DNA from: Hymenobacter rigui | Lineage (GTDB): Bacteria; Bacteroidota; Bacteroidia; Cytophagales; Hymenobacteraceae | Length of the DNA stretch: 64,000 nucleotides | Reading direction: 5' to 3' | Assembly (NCBI RefSeq): GCF_003944715.1 | Contig: NZ_RWIT01000001.1 | Location: 496,001-560,000, forward strand | Shown: in pieces, positions 1-9,235 of the stretch | How the letters are laid out: every line of letters begins with the position of its first letter | Numbering within the stretch: the first letter of the stretch is position 1 | The notes under the pieces: model-generated | Databases searched by the model: none | Seen by the model: only the letters and a program-made list of their open reading frames with translations | What the model was told of the DNA's origin: nothing | Position numbers and translations under genes: made by a program

Positions 1-1
1 G

Positions 2-172
2 TACCGCCTCATCCCTGATTTCCTGTACCGCCGGGGCCGCCGCCAGGTGCTCGAAAAGCTGCTCCATACGCCTCTGCTCTACCACACCGTCACGTTCCGG
101 GAGCAACTGGATGCTCAGGCTCGCCGCAACCTGCAGGCCGAACTGAAGGCGTGGGAGAAGGGCGGTGTGTAG
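2..172 (+). CDS. 3' end of an unidentified protein (partial)
   Basis: Only the last 56 codons lie in the window, read in frame 2 and closed by TAG at 170-172. The fragment is basic and helical-looking (YRLIPDFLYRRGRR near the left edge, KAWEKGGV at the end), with no recognisable motif. Codon use matches the GC-rich neighbours, so it is probably the true end of a chromosomal gene whose body lies to the left. I cannot assign a family. Confidence 0.6.
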   Translation, partial: YRLIPDFLYRRGRRQVLEKLLHTPLLYHTVTFREQLDAQARRNLQAELKAWEKGGV

Positions 173-218
173 TTCAGAAGCTGTTCAGGGTGCAATCCAA
201 ACACTTTAATCGTTCCTT

Positions 219-560
219 ATGCCGTATCAGAGGAAAGCCTGCCTGTTATTAGGTTTTCTACTAACGCCTGCTTTGGCGTTTGCACACGGCGAGGACGTAC
301 TTGTACCGTTCGTTATTCAATTCGGCTCGGTTGTCTTATTTACAGCAATTCTTCTGCTCAGCCGATTGGCGTATGCTACAAAAGCCTGGATGAGTTTGGC
401 CTATATTTTAACCGTATTATTGGTATGGGCCATGTTTATTAATGTGCCCTTCCGAGAATCTGCTGATGTATTTAACCTGCTCGTTGGTGTTGCGCCCTTT
501 GCGGCCACTCTCGCCGTTTATTGCCTTGTGAATTTCTTCAACAAAAGAATCCGAAAATAA
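219..560 (+). CDS. small membrane protein, unknown function
   Basis: 113 residues. The first 22 residues look like a cleavable signal peptide ending in ALAFAHG, followed by about three hydrophobic segments (near residues 28-47, 57-75 and 85-105) and a basic tail. It could be a secreted-then-anchored or polytopic inner-membrane protein. No catalytic motif is visible. It reads in the same direction as the downstream S9 peptidase but a 114-bp gap separates them, so co-transcription is uncertain. Its bases are somewhat less GC-rich than those of its neighbours. Confidence 0.6.
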   Translation: MPYQRKACLLLGFLLTPALAFAHGEDVLVPFVIQFGSVVLFTAILLLSRLAYATKAWMSLAYILTVLLVWAMFINVPFRESADVFNLLVGVAPFAATLAVYCLVNFFNKRIRK

Positions 561-674
561 GGTAATAGCATCATAAGAGAATAGTAAGGAGTGTAGAGGT
601 AAATTCTACTCTCATCCAGTATTATGCATCAGCTACAGCGTCGTAAGTTGCGGTACTGCAACCACCCTGCCTGT

Positions 675-3134
675 ATGCTCAAATCTGTACACCTACTCTT
701 ATCCGCCGGCCTGCTGCTGGCGCTGCCCACCTACGCCCAGAAACTCAGTCCGCTTACCGTTGAGAAAATAATGCGCGAGCCGGCGCAGTGGCTGGGTACT
801 TCACCCGGCAATGTGCAGTGGGCCGAGGACGGCAAAACCATTTACTTCAGCTGGAACCCCGAAAAAGCCCGCCGCGACTCGCTCTACCGCCTCGCGCCCC
901 AGGGCGGGACCCCGCGTAAAGTCAGTCTGCGGGAGCAGATGAGCCTGCCCGCCACCAGCGGCGAGTACGACCAGCGCTACACCCGCAAAGTGTATGAAAA
1001 GGACGGCGACATCTATCTGCTCGACCTCAAAACCCAGCGCATCCGCCGCGTAACCAATACAGCTGAGCGCGAGACGGAGCCCCAGTTTGCCCTGCAGGAA
1101 CGGGCCATCAGCTACACCCGGGGCGGCAACCTGTTTACCTGGGACCCCGCTACCGGCGAAACCGTGCAGCGCACCGACTTCCGGCGCGGCCCCCGGCCGG
1201 CTTCCAACGAGCCTATTGATAAGGAAGAGAAGTTCCTGAAAGCTCAGCAACTGGCTCTGTTTGACGTATTGCGCGGCAAAGAGCAGGACGCCCGGGCCCG
1301 GCAGCGTCAGCAGAAAGCCCTGGCCCGGCTGCGGCCCAAAGCCATATACCTGGGCCAGCAGACGGTGCGTAACCTGCGCCTCTCGCCCGATGGCCGCTAC
1401 GTAACCTACACCCTCACGCAGGAGCCCTCCAGTGAAAAGGTGGCTATAGTGCCCAACTTCGTCACGGCTTCCGGCTTCACCGAGGACATCAGTACCCGCA
1501 CCAAGGTAGGCGCTGCCCAAACGGCCTACCAACTGGGGCTGTACGACGTAGGCCGCGACACAACGTTTGTGCTGGGCTATAAGGAGTTGAAGGGCCTGGA
1601 TGAGCAGCCGGCCTACCGCAAGGAATATCAGCTGAAAGCCAAAGCCCCCGTACCGACCGACACCAGCAAGGCTGCCGCGAAAAAGTCAACACCTGCCACC
1701 GAGCAGCGCCGCGTGGTGCCCTACGGCCCGTTCTGGTCCGACAACGGCCAGCAGGCCTTCCTTGTCATCCGGAGCACTGATAACAAAGACCGGTGGATTG
1801 TGGCCCTGGACCCCGCTACGCAGCACATCAAGCTCCTGGACCGCCAGCACGATGATGCCTGGATTAACGGCCCCGGCATCGGTTACGATGAGGGCAACGT
1901 GGGCTGGCTGCCCGATTCGCGCCGCATCTGGTTTCAAAGTGAGGAAACCGGCTACTCCCATCTGTACACGGTGGACGTGAATTCGGGCCAGAAAAAGGCG
2001 TTAACCAGCGGCCGGTTTGAGGTGCAGAAAGCCCAGCTCAGCCGCAACCGGAAAACCTGGTACCTCACGGCTAACAAAACTCACCCCGGCGAGCAGCATT
2101 TCTATTCTATGCCGTTGGAAGGCGGCCCGCTTACCCAAATCACCACCAAACCAGGGGGCTATGAGGTGAGCCTCTCCCCCGACGAGAAAACCCTGGCCCT
2201 GCGCTACAGCACCAGCAACCAGCCCTGGGAGCTGTATGTGATGGAAAATAAGCCCGGCGCACAGATGCGTCGCCTCACGCACAGCACCACGCCGGAGTTT
2301 GAAAGCTACCCCTGGCGCGCCCCCGAGGTAATCAGCTACAAAGCCCGCGACGGAGCCGATGTATACGCCCGGCTCTACCGCCCCGCCATTACGCAGCCGC
2401 AAGGCCCGGCCGTCATTTTTGTGCATGGGGCCGGCTACCTCCAGAATGCGCATAAGTGGTGGAGCCAGTACTTCCGCGAGTACATGTTCCATAACCTGCT
2501 GGCCGACCGGGGCTACACGGTGCTGGACATTGACTATCGCGGCTCCAGCGGCTACGGCCGCGACGTGCGCACGGGAATCTACCGCTACATGGGTGGCAAA
2601 GACCTCACCGACCAGGTAGATGGGGCCCGGCTGCTGGCGGAGAAATATGGCGTAAGTCCGCAGCGCATTGGTATTTACGGGGGCAGCTACGGCGGCTTTA
2701 TCACGCTCATGGGCATGTTCACCCAGCCCGAGGTATTCCGGGCCGGTGCTGCCCTACGCTCCGTTACCGACTGGGCCCACTACAACCACGGCTACACCGA
2801 CAACATCCTCAACGAGCCCTACAACGACTCCATTGCCTACGCCCGCTCATCGCCCATCAACTACGCCGGCGGCCTGAAAGGGGCCCTCCTGATGTGCCAC
2901 GGCATGGTGGATACCAATGTGCATTTCCAGGATATTGTGCGCCTGTCGCAGCGGCTGATTGAGCTGAAAAAGGAAAACTGGGAGCTGGCCGTGTATCCGG
3001 TGGAAGACCACGGCTTTGTGGAAGCTTCCTCCTGGACCGACGAATACAAGCGTATTCTGAAGCTGTTCGAAACCAATCTGCGGCAGAATGCAGCGGGTGC
3101 GAATGGGACTTCCGGCAGCAGTGGCGGCCACTAG
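675..3134 (+). CDS. S9 family peptidase (prolyl oligopeptidase / DPP-IV type)
   Basis: A secreted or periplasmic serine peptidase of the alpha/beta-hydrolase fold with an N-terminal beta-propeller, expected to cut short proline-containing peptides. The ATG at 675 is preferred over the upstream ATG at 624 because it places a clean signal peptide (MLKSVHLLLSAG... ending TYAQ) at the N-terminus; 819 residues result, the usual size. The middle carries WD/PD40-like propeller repeats with SPDGRYV and SPDEKTL motifs. The catalytic domain shows the nucleophile elbow GGSYGG (Ser about 671), Asp about 746 in GMVDTN and His about 779 in EDHGF. The Gly/Ser-rich C-terminal tail overlaps the next gene by 47 bp. 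Confidence 0.93.
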   Translation: MLKSVHLLLSAGLLLALPTYAQKLSPLTVEKIMREPAQWLGTSPGNVQWAEDGKTIYFSWNPEKARRDSLYRLAPQGGTPRKVSLREQMSLPATSGEYDQRYTRKVYEKDGDIYLLDLKTQRIRRVTNTAERETEPQFALQERAISYTRGGNLFTWDPATGETVQRTDFRRGPRPASNEPIDKEEKFLKAQQLALFDVLRGKEQDARARQRQQKALARLRPKAIYLGQQTVRNLRLSPDGRYVTYTLTQEPSSEKVAIVPNFVTASGFTEDISTRTKVGAAQTAYQLGLYDVGRDTTFVLGYKELKGLDEQPAYRKEYQLKAKAPVPTDTSKAAAKKSTPATEQRRVVPYGPFWSDNGQQAFLVIRSTDNKDRWIVALDPATQHIKLLDRQHDDAWINGPGIGYDEGNVGWLPDSRRIWFQSEETGYSHLYTVDVNSGQKKALTSGRFEVQKAQLSRNRKTWYLTANKTHPGEQHFYSMPLEGGPLTQITTKPGGYEVSLSPDEKTLALRYSTSNQPWELYVMENKPGAQMRRLTHSTTPEFESYPWRAPEVISYKARDGADVYARLYRPAITQPQGPAVIFVHGAGYLQNAHKWWSQYFREYMFHNLLADRGYTVLDIDYRGSSGYGRDVRTGIYRYMGGKDLTDQVDGARLLAEKYGVSPQRIGIYGGSYGGFITLMGMFTQPEVFRAGAALRSVTDWAHYNHGYTDNILNEPYNDSIAYARSSPINYAGGLKGALLMCHGMVDTNVHFQDIVRLSQRLIELKKENWELAVYPVEDHGFVEASSWTDEYKRILKLFETNLRQNAAGANGTSGSSGGH

Positions 3135-4404
3135 CGCCCCGGCTGGTGCAGGCATTCGGGGTGCGTGGTTTCGCCGGGTAGCGGCGTACACGGCTTTCAT
3201 ACTGAGCCTCACACTGTCCTTCTGGTTTTCGCCCGCCCCGCGCACCGAAGCGGAATACTGCGGCACCTACCTACACCTCGCGCCGTGGGCGGGCTTCACG
3301 GCCAACTGCGACGGGTTTGTGTACATGGAGGATGCTCGTCACCCTGCTCATTTACTGGAGCCCTGCGAGGTGCGCCAGTCGCGGCCATTGTTTGTTCTGC
3401 TGGGCACGGCCGTGGGGTATCCGTGTACCTGGGTAGTGCAGGGCCTGCAGGCCAGTGGTCTGCTGCCAGCGCGGGTCATGCAGAAACTGCCGGCCAAGTA
3501 CCAGCCGCTGCTGGGGTTTTACCTGGGGTATGTTCTGCTGAACTACGCCGTGCTGCTGGCGGCACTGCTGCTATTTCGGCACTTGTACTATCGGGTAACC
3601 AATGGGCTAGGCAGTCTTGGTGTGTTGTGGGCATTGCTGGTTTTTTTGGTGTCCAACCAAGTAACCAAAGCCTTTTTTTGGACGGTACACCAGCAGATGT
3701 TCACGTTTCTGGTACCGTTGGTGCTGGTGTATCTGGTGCTGCAGCTGCGCGGCTCAGCCCAGTGGCGGGCATGGTTGCCAGGGCTGGCAGTACTGGGAGG
3801 CTTATTATCGTTAGTGTACGGCAGCTTTGTATTGGTGCTGCCGGTGCTGCTGTACGGGCTCTGTCAGCAACGCCGCCATCCTTGGCCGGTAGTAGTAGGA
3901 CGGGCTATTGTGGTTGGGTTGATGTTTGCCGCGCCTACGCTTATCTGGATAGGTATTCTGAAGCTGCAGGGCGTGTCATACTATAACCACGAGGCCGCCG
4001 CGTATGGACAGGTAGTGTGGCTGCAGGCCATCTGGCAGCAGCCTTTCCCCGAGTTTTTACAGTTGTTGAGCACCAACATCAGCAAGTTTCTGCAGACACT
4101 GCCGGCCATTGAAGTATTTGTAGTAGCAGCACTAATTTCCGTTGACTGGGCAATCAGAAAGCAAAAAAAGCTGCCGGAGCCCATGCTGCTGCTGCTTGGT
4201 GTGGTGTTGTTGCTGCTGATTTTCCTGGCCGGACTGGGCTATTATAAGGAACGCCTCACTTGGATGCTGGTACCCATTCTGTTGCTGGTGGTAGTAGTGG
4301 TGATGCCGGGCACGCGGGCCTCTCGTTGGCCTGTATGGGTGCTGCTGCTGATGGCCTGCGCGTGGCATGTTATGCAGGTAGTGTCGTACGGCCCCTTTTC
4401 ATAG
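3088..4404 (+). CDS. polytopic membrane protein, unknown function
   Basis: 438 residues from ATG 3088 (ATG 3103 is also possible). It has roughly nine to ten hydrophobic segments, a Cys-containing extracytoplasmic loop after the first one (EYCGTYLHLAPW, NCDGFVYM) and a very Leu/Val-rich C-terminal half. The overall shape, with a first loop followed by many helices, resembles GT-C glycosyltransferases or O-antigen-type membrane proteins, but I see no diagnostic DxD or ligase motif and do not assign a function. It overlaps the end of the S9 peptidase gene by 47 bp in another frame, which suggests translational coupling. Confidence 0.7.
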   Translation: MQRVRMGLPAAVAATSAPAGAGIRGAWFRRVAAYTAFILSLTLSFWFSPAPRTEAEYCGTYLHLAPWAGFTANCDGFVYMEDARHPAHLLEPCEVRQSRPLFVLLGTAVGYPCTWVVQGLQASGLLPARVMQKLPAKYQPLLGFYLGYVLLNYAVLLAALLLFRHLYYRVTNGLGSLGVLWALLVFLVSNQVTKAFFWTVHQQMFTFLVPLVLVYLVLQLRGSAQWRAWLPGLAVLGGLLSLVYGSFVLVLPVLLYGLCQQRRHPWPVVVGRAIVVGLMFAAPTLIWIGILKLQGVSYYNHEAAAYGQVVWLQAIWQQPFPEFLQLLSTNISKFLQTLPAIEVFVVAALISVDWAIRKQKKLPEPMLLLLGVVLLLLIFLAGLGYYKERLTWMLVPILLLVVVVVMPGTRASRWPVWVLLLMACAWHVMQVVSYGPFS

Positions 4405-4500
4405 GTACTGCTCCGATGACCGGTATAACATCAGGCTGGCGGGATTTCGCTGAAAAAGGATAGGTTTAGCGCACTATATTCCTCCCTCAATCCCTTCCTT

Positions 4501-5415
4501 ATGACTGCTTATTATCAACCTTCCGGCCGCTTTACAGTAGGCGGCGTGCTGGCAATGATACTGGCCGGTGCATTGGCCGCATTTCCGCTGGCTTTTATGT
4601 ACGTGTACGCCATCTGGTACATTCCACTGCTCTACGTCAACTTTCTCGTGACGCTGGGCCTGGGCCTGAGTATTGGCTGGGTATTGAAACGGTTGGCACG
4701 CGCCGGAAAGCTCCGTAACCCCGCTCTGGCAGGGTGGCTAGGGTTTGCGGTGGGCCTCTGGACGTGGTACGTGCAATGGTGCGTGTATTTGACGCTGCTG
4801 GCCGGGGCCGGTGAAACCGAGCAGGTAGGCAGCCGCATGTCGTTTACGCACACCACTTTTCAGCCGGAAGCCTTTTTACATTTTCTTTCTGACCCGGTAG
4901 ATGTGCTGAGCATCCTGCCGCGCCTGGCTGCCGATGGTACCTGGAGCATTTTTGGCGTAACCGTCAGCGGCTTTTTTCTATACCTGGTGTGGCTGGCCGA
5001 GTTTCTGATCATCAACGTGCTGGCGGCCATGCTGCCCAACACCCAGGCGGCCACGCCCTTCTCGGAGCTGACGCAGGAGTGGGCCGAAAAAACGACGTTG
5101 CCCCAGCCCGCAGCTTCCTTCACCGATGCAGCCGCCACTAAAGCAGCCCTTGAAGCTGCCGACTGGAACCACCTGCAGCTCCTCCCTCAGGAGGATGCCT
5201 CCGCAACGGCACCCTTCAGCCGGCTGCATTTCTACCAGGTACCATCTGACCCGGAGTGCTGCTATTTATCCCTGGAAAATGTGACTATCGAGTTGGATAA
5301 CAAAGGCAAGACATCCGAGAAAACTACCGATGTAGTGGAATACCTGCGGGTGCCGCCGCGCGTCTGCCAGGAGTTGCACACTCGTTTCGGCGCAATCAAC
5401 GCCGTAAAGGCTTGA
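4501..5415 (+). CDS. membrane protein with soluble C-terminal domain, unknown function
   Basis: 304 residues. Four or five transmembrane segments occupy residues 15-185 and a soluble domain of about 110 residues follows (SRLHFYQV, CCYLSLENVTIELDNKG, PPRVCQEL). The C-terminal part looks cytoplasmic and may bind a partner, but no family is recognised. The gene ends 15 bp before the convergent PAP2 gene. The two preceding genes are also membrane proteins on the same strand, but the 96-bp gap before this one gives no firm operon evidence. Confidence 0.7.
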   Translation: MTAYYQPSGRFTVGGVLAMILAGALAAFPLAFMYVYAIWYIPLLYVNFLVTLGLGLSIGWVLKRLARAGKLRNPALAGWLGFAVGLWTWYVQWCVYLTLLAGAGETEQVGSRMSFTHTTFQPEAFLHFLSDPVDVLSILPRLAADGTWSIFGVTVSGFFLYLVWLAEFLIINVLAAMLPNTQAATPFSELTQEWAEKTTLPQPAASFTDAAATKAALEAADWNHLQLLPQEDASATAPFSRLHFYQVPSDPECCYLSLENVTIELDNKGKTSEKTTDVVEYLRVPPRVCQELHTRFGAINAVKA

Positions 5416-5430
5416 CCAGAAAGGTGTGTG

Positions 5431-6252
5431 CTACAGTTGCTTGGTGAACGACAGGCCGCTGTATGAGTAGCCATTTACATTGATGCCTTGCAGAGGGGCA
5501 ATACTCAGCGTGCGGCCTTTTTTCTTGTGCAGCTGCGGCACCAGAATACCCGCCGTGGCACCCACTGCGTAGCCCACGATATTGTCGGAAAGAAAGTGCT
5601 TCCCGGCTTTGATGCGCGTGTAGCCCTCCGCAGCCGGTACCAGTGCCGCCGCCGTCCACACCAACGGTTTCAGCTTTGAGTCGGGGTGGAAGTCGTGGTA
5701 CACCTTGGCGGCAAAAAACGAAGCCGCGGCGGTATGGGCAGTGTGTCCGGCGAAAAATGAGTTAGTAGAAATCTTACTGTTCCGGTCGCCGCCGCCCTGC
5801 GTGCCGTACAGGAACGGCCGGTACCGGGTAATATTTCCCACGCTCATGGTGAAAGTGGCATCGGCGGCCAGCATCGTTTGCAGATATAATCCCAGCACCT
5901 GTCCGTAGCGTCCGCGCACATCAGCATCCAGGGCCAGCAGGGCCGGCGCAATAACCAACGAAGGATATACAATCAAGTCGCCGGCCGTTTGAGCCTTGTC
6001 GCTGTAATACCCCGCCGAAAACCGGTCGAACTTGGGAATATCGTTCTTATTGAGCGCCGCTAGCTGCGCATCCGTCAACCCATCCTTTTTCTGCACCAGC
6101 AAGAGGCCTGTAATGCTGAGCGCGCCCAGGCCGGCAGAAACCGGCGCATCAACCGCAAAACGAGTTTGATAAGGCGAAGGTGCCTGTTGGGCCTTCACTG
6201 AAAACGCAGATAAGAGTGAAACGCAATAGGCTAGAGCAACGGATTTCTTCAT
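5431..6252 (-). CDS. PAP2 superfamily phosphatase, exported
   Basis: Acid-phosphatase-like PAP2 protein, probably periplasmic or outer-membrane lipid phosphatase. ATG at 6252 is chosen because MKKSVALAYCVSLLSAFSVKAQ is a clear signal peptide; the longer upstream frame is not needed. 273 residues. The three PAP2 motifs are present: ITRYRPF (motif 1), SFFAGHTA in place of PSGH (motif 2), and GYTRIKAGKHFLSDNIVG (motif 3, with Arg, His and Asp in the expected order). The Ala before Gly-His in motif 2 is a conservative change. Family members dephosphorylate lipid phosphates such as undecaprenyl pyrophosphate or phosphatidate; the substrate here is not known. It diverges from metK. Confidence 0.88.
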   Translation of the reverse strand: MKKSVALAYCVSLLSAFSVKAQQAPSPYQTRFAVDAPVSAGLGALSITGLLLVQKKDGLTDAQLAALNKNDIPKFDRFSAGYYSDKAQTAGDLIVYPSLVIAPALLALDADVRGRYGQVLGLYLQTMLAADATFTMSVGNITRYRPFLYGTQGGGDRNSKISTNSFFAGHTAHTAAASFFAAKVYHDFHPDSKLKPLVWTAAALVPAAEGYTRIKAGKHFLSDNIVGYAVGATAGILVPQLHKKKGRTLSIAPLQGINVNGYSYSGLSFTKQL

Positions 6253-6383
6253 ACCAGGAGTGAAAAACGTAGAAACGGGAGTCTGTTGCCCTAAACGCGT
6301 AGCCGCGCCGCGGGTTGAATGGAACGACAAATACCTGTATGCAGAAGACGCCGCCGACAAGTAAGTAACCGCCGGAAAACTTG

Positions 6384-6391
6384 TAGCTTTG
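6384..6391 (+). promoter_or_regulatory. -7 box (TAnnTTTG) of the metK promoter
   Basis: TAGCTTTG fits the Bacteroidota -7 consensus TAnnTTTG and lies 74 bp upstream of the metK ATG. I see no good -33 TTTG partner, so the assignment rests on the -7 box alone. No SAM riboswitch fold is evident in the leader. Confidence 0.45.
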
Positions 6392-6465
6392 CGGCCCTGC
6401 CTGGCTGGTTGCCTGTTGCAGGGCAGGGGCTGCCGGCCCCTTGCGTACTTCTACCTCACAAGCTG

Positions 6466-7728
6466 ATGCCCTACCTGTTCACCTCCGAATCCGTTTCGGA
6501 AGGCCACCCCGATAAAGTAGCCGACCAGATTTCTGACGCTATCCTCGATGAGTATTTGCGGCAGGACCCTACTGCCAAGGTGGCCTGCGAAACGCTGGTT
6601 ACTACCGATTTTGCCCTGGTAGCCGGCGAAATCAAATCAACTGCCCACGTAGAGGCCGAACCCATCATCCGGGAAGTTATCCGCCAGATTGGCTATAACA
6701 AGCCCGAATACCTGTTCAACGCTGATACCTGCGAAGTGATGAACCGCCTGCACGAGCAGTCGGCCGACATTAACCAGGGTGTGGAGCGCGCTACGGCTGA
6801 GGAGCAGGGTGCAGGCGACCAGGGCATGATGTTCGGGTACGCCACCAAGGAAACCGACAACTATATGCCTCTGGCCCTCGACCTTTCGCACCGTCTGCTG
6901 CGCGAGTTGTCGGCCATCCGCAAAGCCGGTCAGGAAATGACGTACCTGCGTCCCGATGCCAAAAGCCAGGTAACCATCCGCTACGCCGACGACAATACGC
7001 CCGAGGCTATTGAAACCATTGTGGTAAGCACCCAGCACGATGATTTTGATGCCAGCGAGGAGACGATGTTGGCTCGCATCAAGGAGGACATCATCAACAT
7101 CCTGATTCCGCGTGTGAAGGCCCAACTCGGCCCCGAGGTGCAGAAGCTGTTCACCGCCGACATCAAGCACCACATCAACCCCACCGGCAAGTTCGTCATC
7201 GGTGGCCCCCACGGCGACTCCGGCCTTACCGGCCGTAAAATCATCGTGGATACCTACGGCGGTAAAGGGGCGCACGGTGGTGGCGCTTTCTCCGGCAAAG
7301 ACTCATCCAAGGTAGACCGCTCCGCTGCCTATGCTGCTCGTCATATTGCCAAAAACCTGGTAGCCGCCGGCGTAGCCGACCAAGCACTGGTGCAGGTAGC
7401 CTATGCCATTGGCGTGGCCGAGCCGGTAGGGGTGTTCGTAACTACTTACGGCACCACCAATGCTACCAATGGCCAGGGCCACAAGCTCACCGATGGTCAG
7501 ATTGCCGAAAAGGTGCAGCGCCTGTTCGACCTGCGCCCTTACGCTATTGTGCAGCGTCTGGGCCTGCAGAACCCCATCTTTGCCGAGTCGGCGGCGTATG
7601 GCCACATGGGTCGTCAGCCCGGTACCAAGCAGGTTCAGGATGGTAAAGGCAATACCCGCACGGTGGAAACCTTCACCTGGGAGAAGCTCGACTACGTGGA
7701 TAAAATCAAAGCCGAGTTCGGCCTGTAG
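6466..7728 (+). CDS. metK: S-adenosylmethionine synthetase
   Basis: Makes S-adenosylmethionine from methionine and ATP in the cytoplasm. The start is ATG 6466 (MPYLFTSESVSEGHPDK), the universal MetK N-terminus; an open frame extends further upstream but is not conserved. 420 residues, normal for the family. Signature motifs are GHPDKVADQISDAILD near residue 14, GAGDQGMMFGYA near 118 and GGGAFSGKDSSKVDRSAAYAAR near 270, covering the ATP, methionine and metal sites. It stands alone, is divergent from the PAP2 gene and is closed by a strong hairpin at 7776-7812. Confidence 0.98.
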   Translation: MPYLFTSESVSEGHPDKVADQISDAILDEYLRQDPTAKVACETLVTTDFALVAGEIKSTAHVEAEPIIREVIRQIGYNKPEYLFNADTCEVMNRLHEQSADINQGVERATAEEQGAGDQGMMFGYATKETDNYMPLALDLSHRLLRELSAIRKAGQEMTYLRPDAKSQVTIRYADDNTPEAIETIVVSTQHDDFDASEETMLARIKEDIINILIPRVKAQLGPEVQKLFTADIKHHINPTGKFVIGGPHGDSGLTGRKIIVDTYGGKGAHGGGAFSGKDSSKVDRSAAYAARHIAKNLVAAGVADQALVQVAYAIGVAEPVGVFVTTYGTTNATNGQGHKLTDGQIAEKVQRLFDLRPYAIVQRLGLQNPIFAESAAYGHMGRQPGTKQVQDGKGNTRTVETFTWEKLDYVDKIKAEFGL

Positions 7729-7775
7729 GTTTATAGAGTTGTTAGCTTCCTGTAAGCAGAGCTGACTACACTACT

Positions 7776-7812
7776 AAAAAGCCCCGTCTGAAGCTTTCAG
7801 ACGGGGCTTTTT
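7776..7812. terminator. bidirectional terminator between metK and hpf
   Basis: A 16-bp perfect stem (AAAAAGCCCCGTCTGA with its complement) around a 4-5 nt loop, with A-run and T-run on the two sides. It can serve metK on the plus strand and hpf on the minus strand. Confidence 0.88.
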
Positions 7813-7856
7813 AGTGGTAAGAGAATGGCTGTCAGCTACGAGCTAACAGCATAAAA

Positions 7857-8156
7857 TTAATGAGCAACCAGTTTTTCCTTGTGTTTGGTTATCTGGCGTT
7901 TCAGGCTTTCGGCGGCGGCGTCTGTAGCGGCTTCAAAGGATGCAGCATCTTCCTGCGCAAATAGCGTACTGCCGGGCACGTGCACTTTAATTTCCACGGT
8001 TTTATTGGCAATACCATCCTTGTTGTTGAGGCGCATAATCACTTCGCCTTCTGTCACGCGGTCATAGAAGGTTTCGAGTTTGTCGAGGCGCTTCTGGATG
8101 AAGTCGAGCAGTTTCTGGTCGGCGTCGAAGTGCACCGATTGCATCTGTACTTTCAT
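7857..8156 (-). CDS. hpf: ribosome hibernation-promoting factor, short HPF/RaiA type
   Basis: 99 residues from ATG 8156 (MKVQMQSVHFDAD); longer upstream starts are not conserved. The fold is the S30AE/sigma-54 modulation beta-alpha-beta-beta-beta-alpha type. Visible features are the N-terminal strand, KRLDKLETFYDRV helix, an internal acidic EGEVIMRLNN stretch and a C-terminal basic helix ending KRQITKHKEKLVAH. Members sit in the 30S mRNA channel and inactivate or dimerise ribosomes in stationary phase. It lies 37 bp downstream of xerC on the same strand, in the rpsU-xerC-hpf order common in Bacteroidota. Confidence 0.93.
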   Translation of the reverse strand: MKVQMQSVHFDADQKLLDFIQKRLDKLETFYDRVTEGEVIMRLNNKDGIANKTVEIKVHVPGSTLFAQEDAASFEAATDAAAESLKRQITKHKEKLVAH

Positions 8157-8193
8157 CGGTCGTGGGGTTAAATGGGAAGAAAGGGAACAAAAA

Positions 8194-9081
8194 TCAGGCC
8201 TTCGGATGGGCCTTTTCAAACACTGATTTTAGCTTGTCAATACTAAGGTGGGTATACACCTGCGTGGCCGCCAGGTTGGCGTGCCCGAGCAGCTCTTTGA
8301 TGGCATTCAGATCGGCCCCTTTGCCCAGCAGGTGCGTGGCGAAGGAGTGGCGCAATACGTGAGGATGTTGCTGCCCCGGAGCAGTAGTTATCTGACTCAA
8401 ATAGTGCTTTACTGTCCGATACACGAACTTTTCATAGAGCGGCTCTCCCTTATCCGTAACGAGGAGTACGCCGTGGGCGTTGCTCACAGTACTAAATTCG
8501 CGTTGCTGAAATGCTATATAACGCTCCAATACCGTAAGCAGCGTGGGGTTGAGCGGCACTATCCGCTGCTTGTTGCCTTTGCCCGTAACGCGCACGGCCC
8601 GTCCCGGCAGACTCAGATCAACGTGCTTAATACCAAGTAATTCCGATAGGCGAATACCCGTGCCGTACAGCAGTTCCAGAATCAGCTGGTCACGCAGGCC
8701 GGCAAAAGTGTCCGGAAACTCAAATGAATTCAGCAGGCCGTTCAACGAATCTTCGGGTACGAAGTCCGGCAGCTTCTTGGCCACCTTCGGTGACGTGATG
8801 CGCAGCATGGGATTCTTCTGGATACCACCGGTGCGCAACAGAAACTTATAATAAGAGCGCAGGCAGGCAATTTTCCGGTTCACGGTGCGCGGGTCGCGGT
8901 GCTGCTGCATCAACTCCACCACCCACGAGCGAATCAAGGTATGATCCGCCTGGGCCACATCAGTTACTTCAAAAGTGGCTTTCAAAAAATCTGAAAACTG
9001 GCGTAAATCCGTCTGGTAAGAAAGTACGGTGTGGGGGCTGTATCGCCGCTCAAACCGTAGGTAGTCAAAAAACAATTCCAT
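8194..9081 (-). CDS. xerC: tyrosine recombinase XerC/XerD
   Basis: Cytoplasmic site-specific recombinase resolving chromosome dimers at dif. 295 residues from ATG 9081 (MELFFDYLRFERRYSPHTV). The N-terminal SAM-like DNA-binding domain covers about residues 1-90. The catalytic domain has Arg in GTGIRLSELLGI, Lys in TGKGNKQR, HVLRHSFATHLL, the GHANLAATQVYTH segment with the Tyr nucleophile, and a short C-terminal helix. Length and motif order are those of chromosomal Xer proteins rather than phage integrases. Whether it acts as XerC or XerD cannot be decided from sequence alone. Placed between rpsU and hpf. Confidence 0.92.
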   Translation of the reverse strand: MELFFDYLRFERRYSPHTVLSYQTDLRQFSDFLKATFEVTDVAQADHTLIRSWVVELMQQHRDPRTVNRKIACLRSYYKFLLRTGGIQKNPMLRITSPKVAKKLPDFVPEDSLNGLLNSFEFPDTFAGLRDQLILELLYGTGIRLSELLGIKHVDLSLPGRAVRVTGKGNKQRIVPLNPTLLTVLERYIAFQQREFSTVSNAHGVLLVTDKGEPLYEKFVYRTVKHYLSQITTAPGQQHPHVLRHSFATHLLGKGADLNAIKELLGHANLAATQVYTHLSIDKLKSVFEKAHPKA

Positions 9082-9160
9082 ACACAAGGGTTCCGGCCGC
9101 TGGGGCCGGATACCCAATGTATGGAATTCAACGGAAGAAAAAAATAGAATTGTATGGACG

Positions 9161-9211
9161 CGAAAAAACCGGCTGATTCGCGCATAAAGGGCAAATCAGC
9201 CGGTTTTTTCG
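9161..9211 (-). terminator. terminator/attenuator downstream of rpsU
   Basis: A perfect 18-bp stem (arms 9161-9178 and 9194-9211) with terminal T-run in the minus direction, between the rpsU stop and xerC. It would lower transcription of xerC and hpf relative to rpsU. Confidence 0.88.
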
Positions 9212-9235
9212 TCCTGGCAACAGCGCAGCGGTAGC

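Noticed and set aside
6392..6465. SAM riboswitch in the metK leader
   Set aside because: The leader is short, and I see no P1-P4 arrangement or conserved SAM-I/SAM-II core; only a -7 box is supported.
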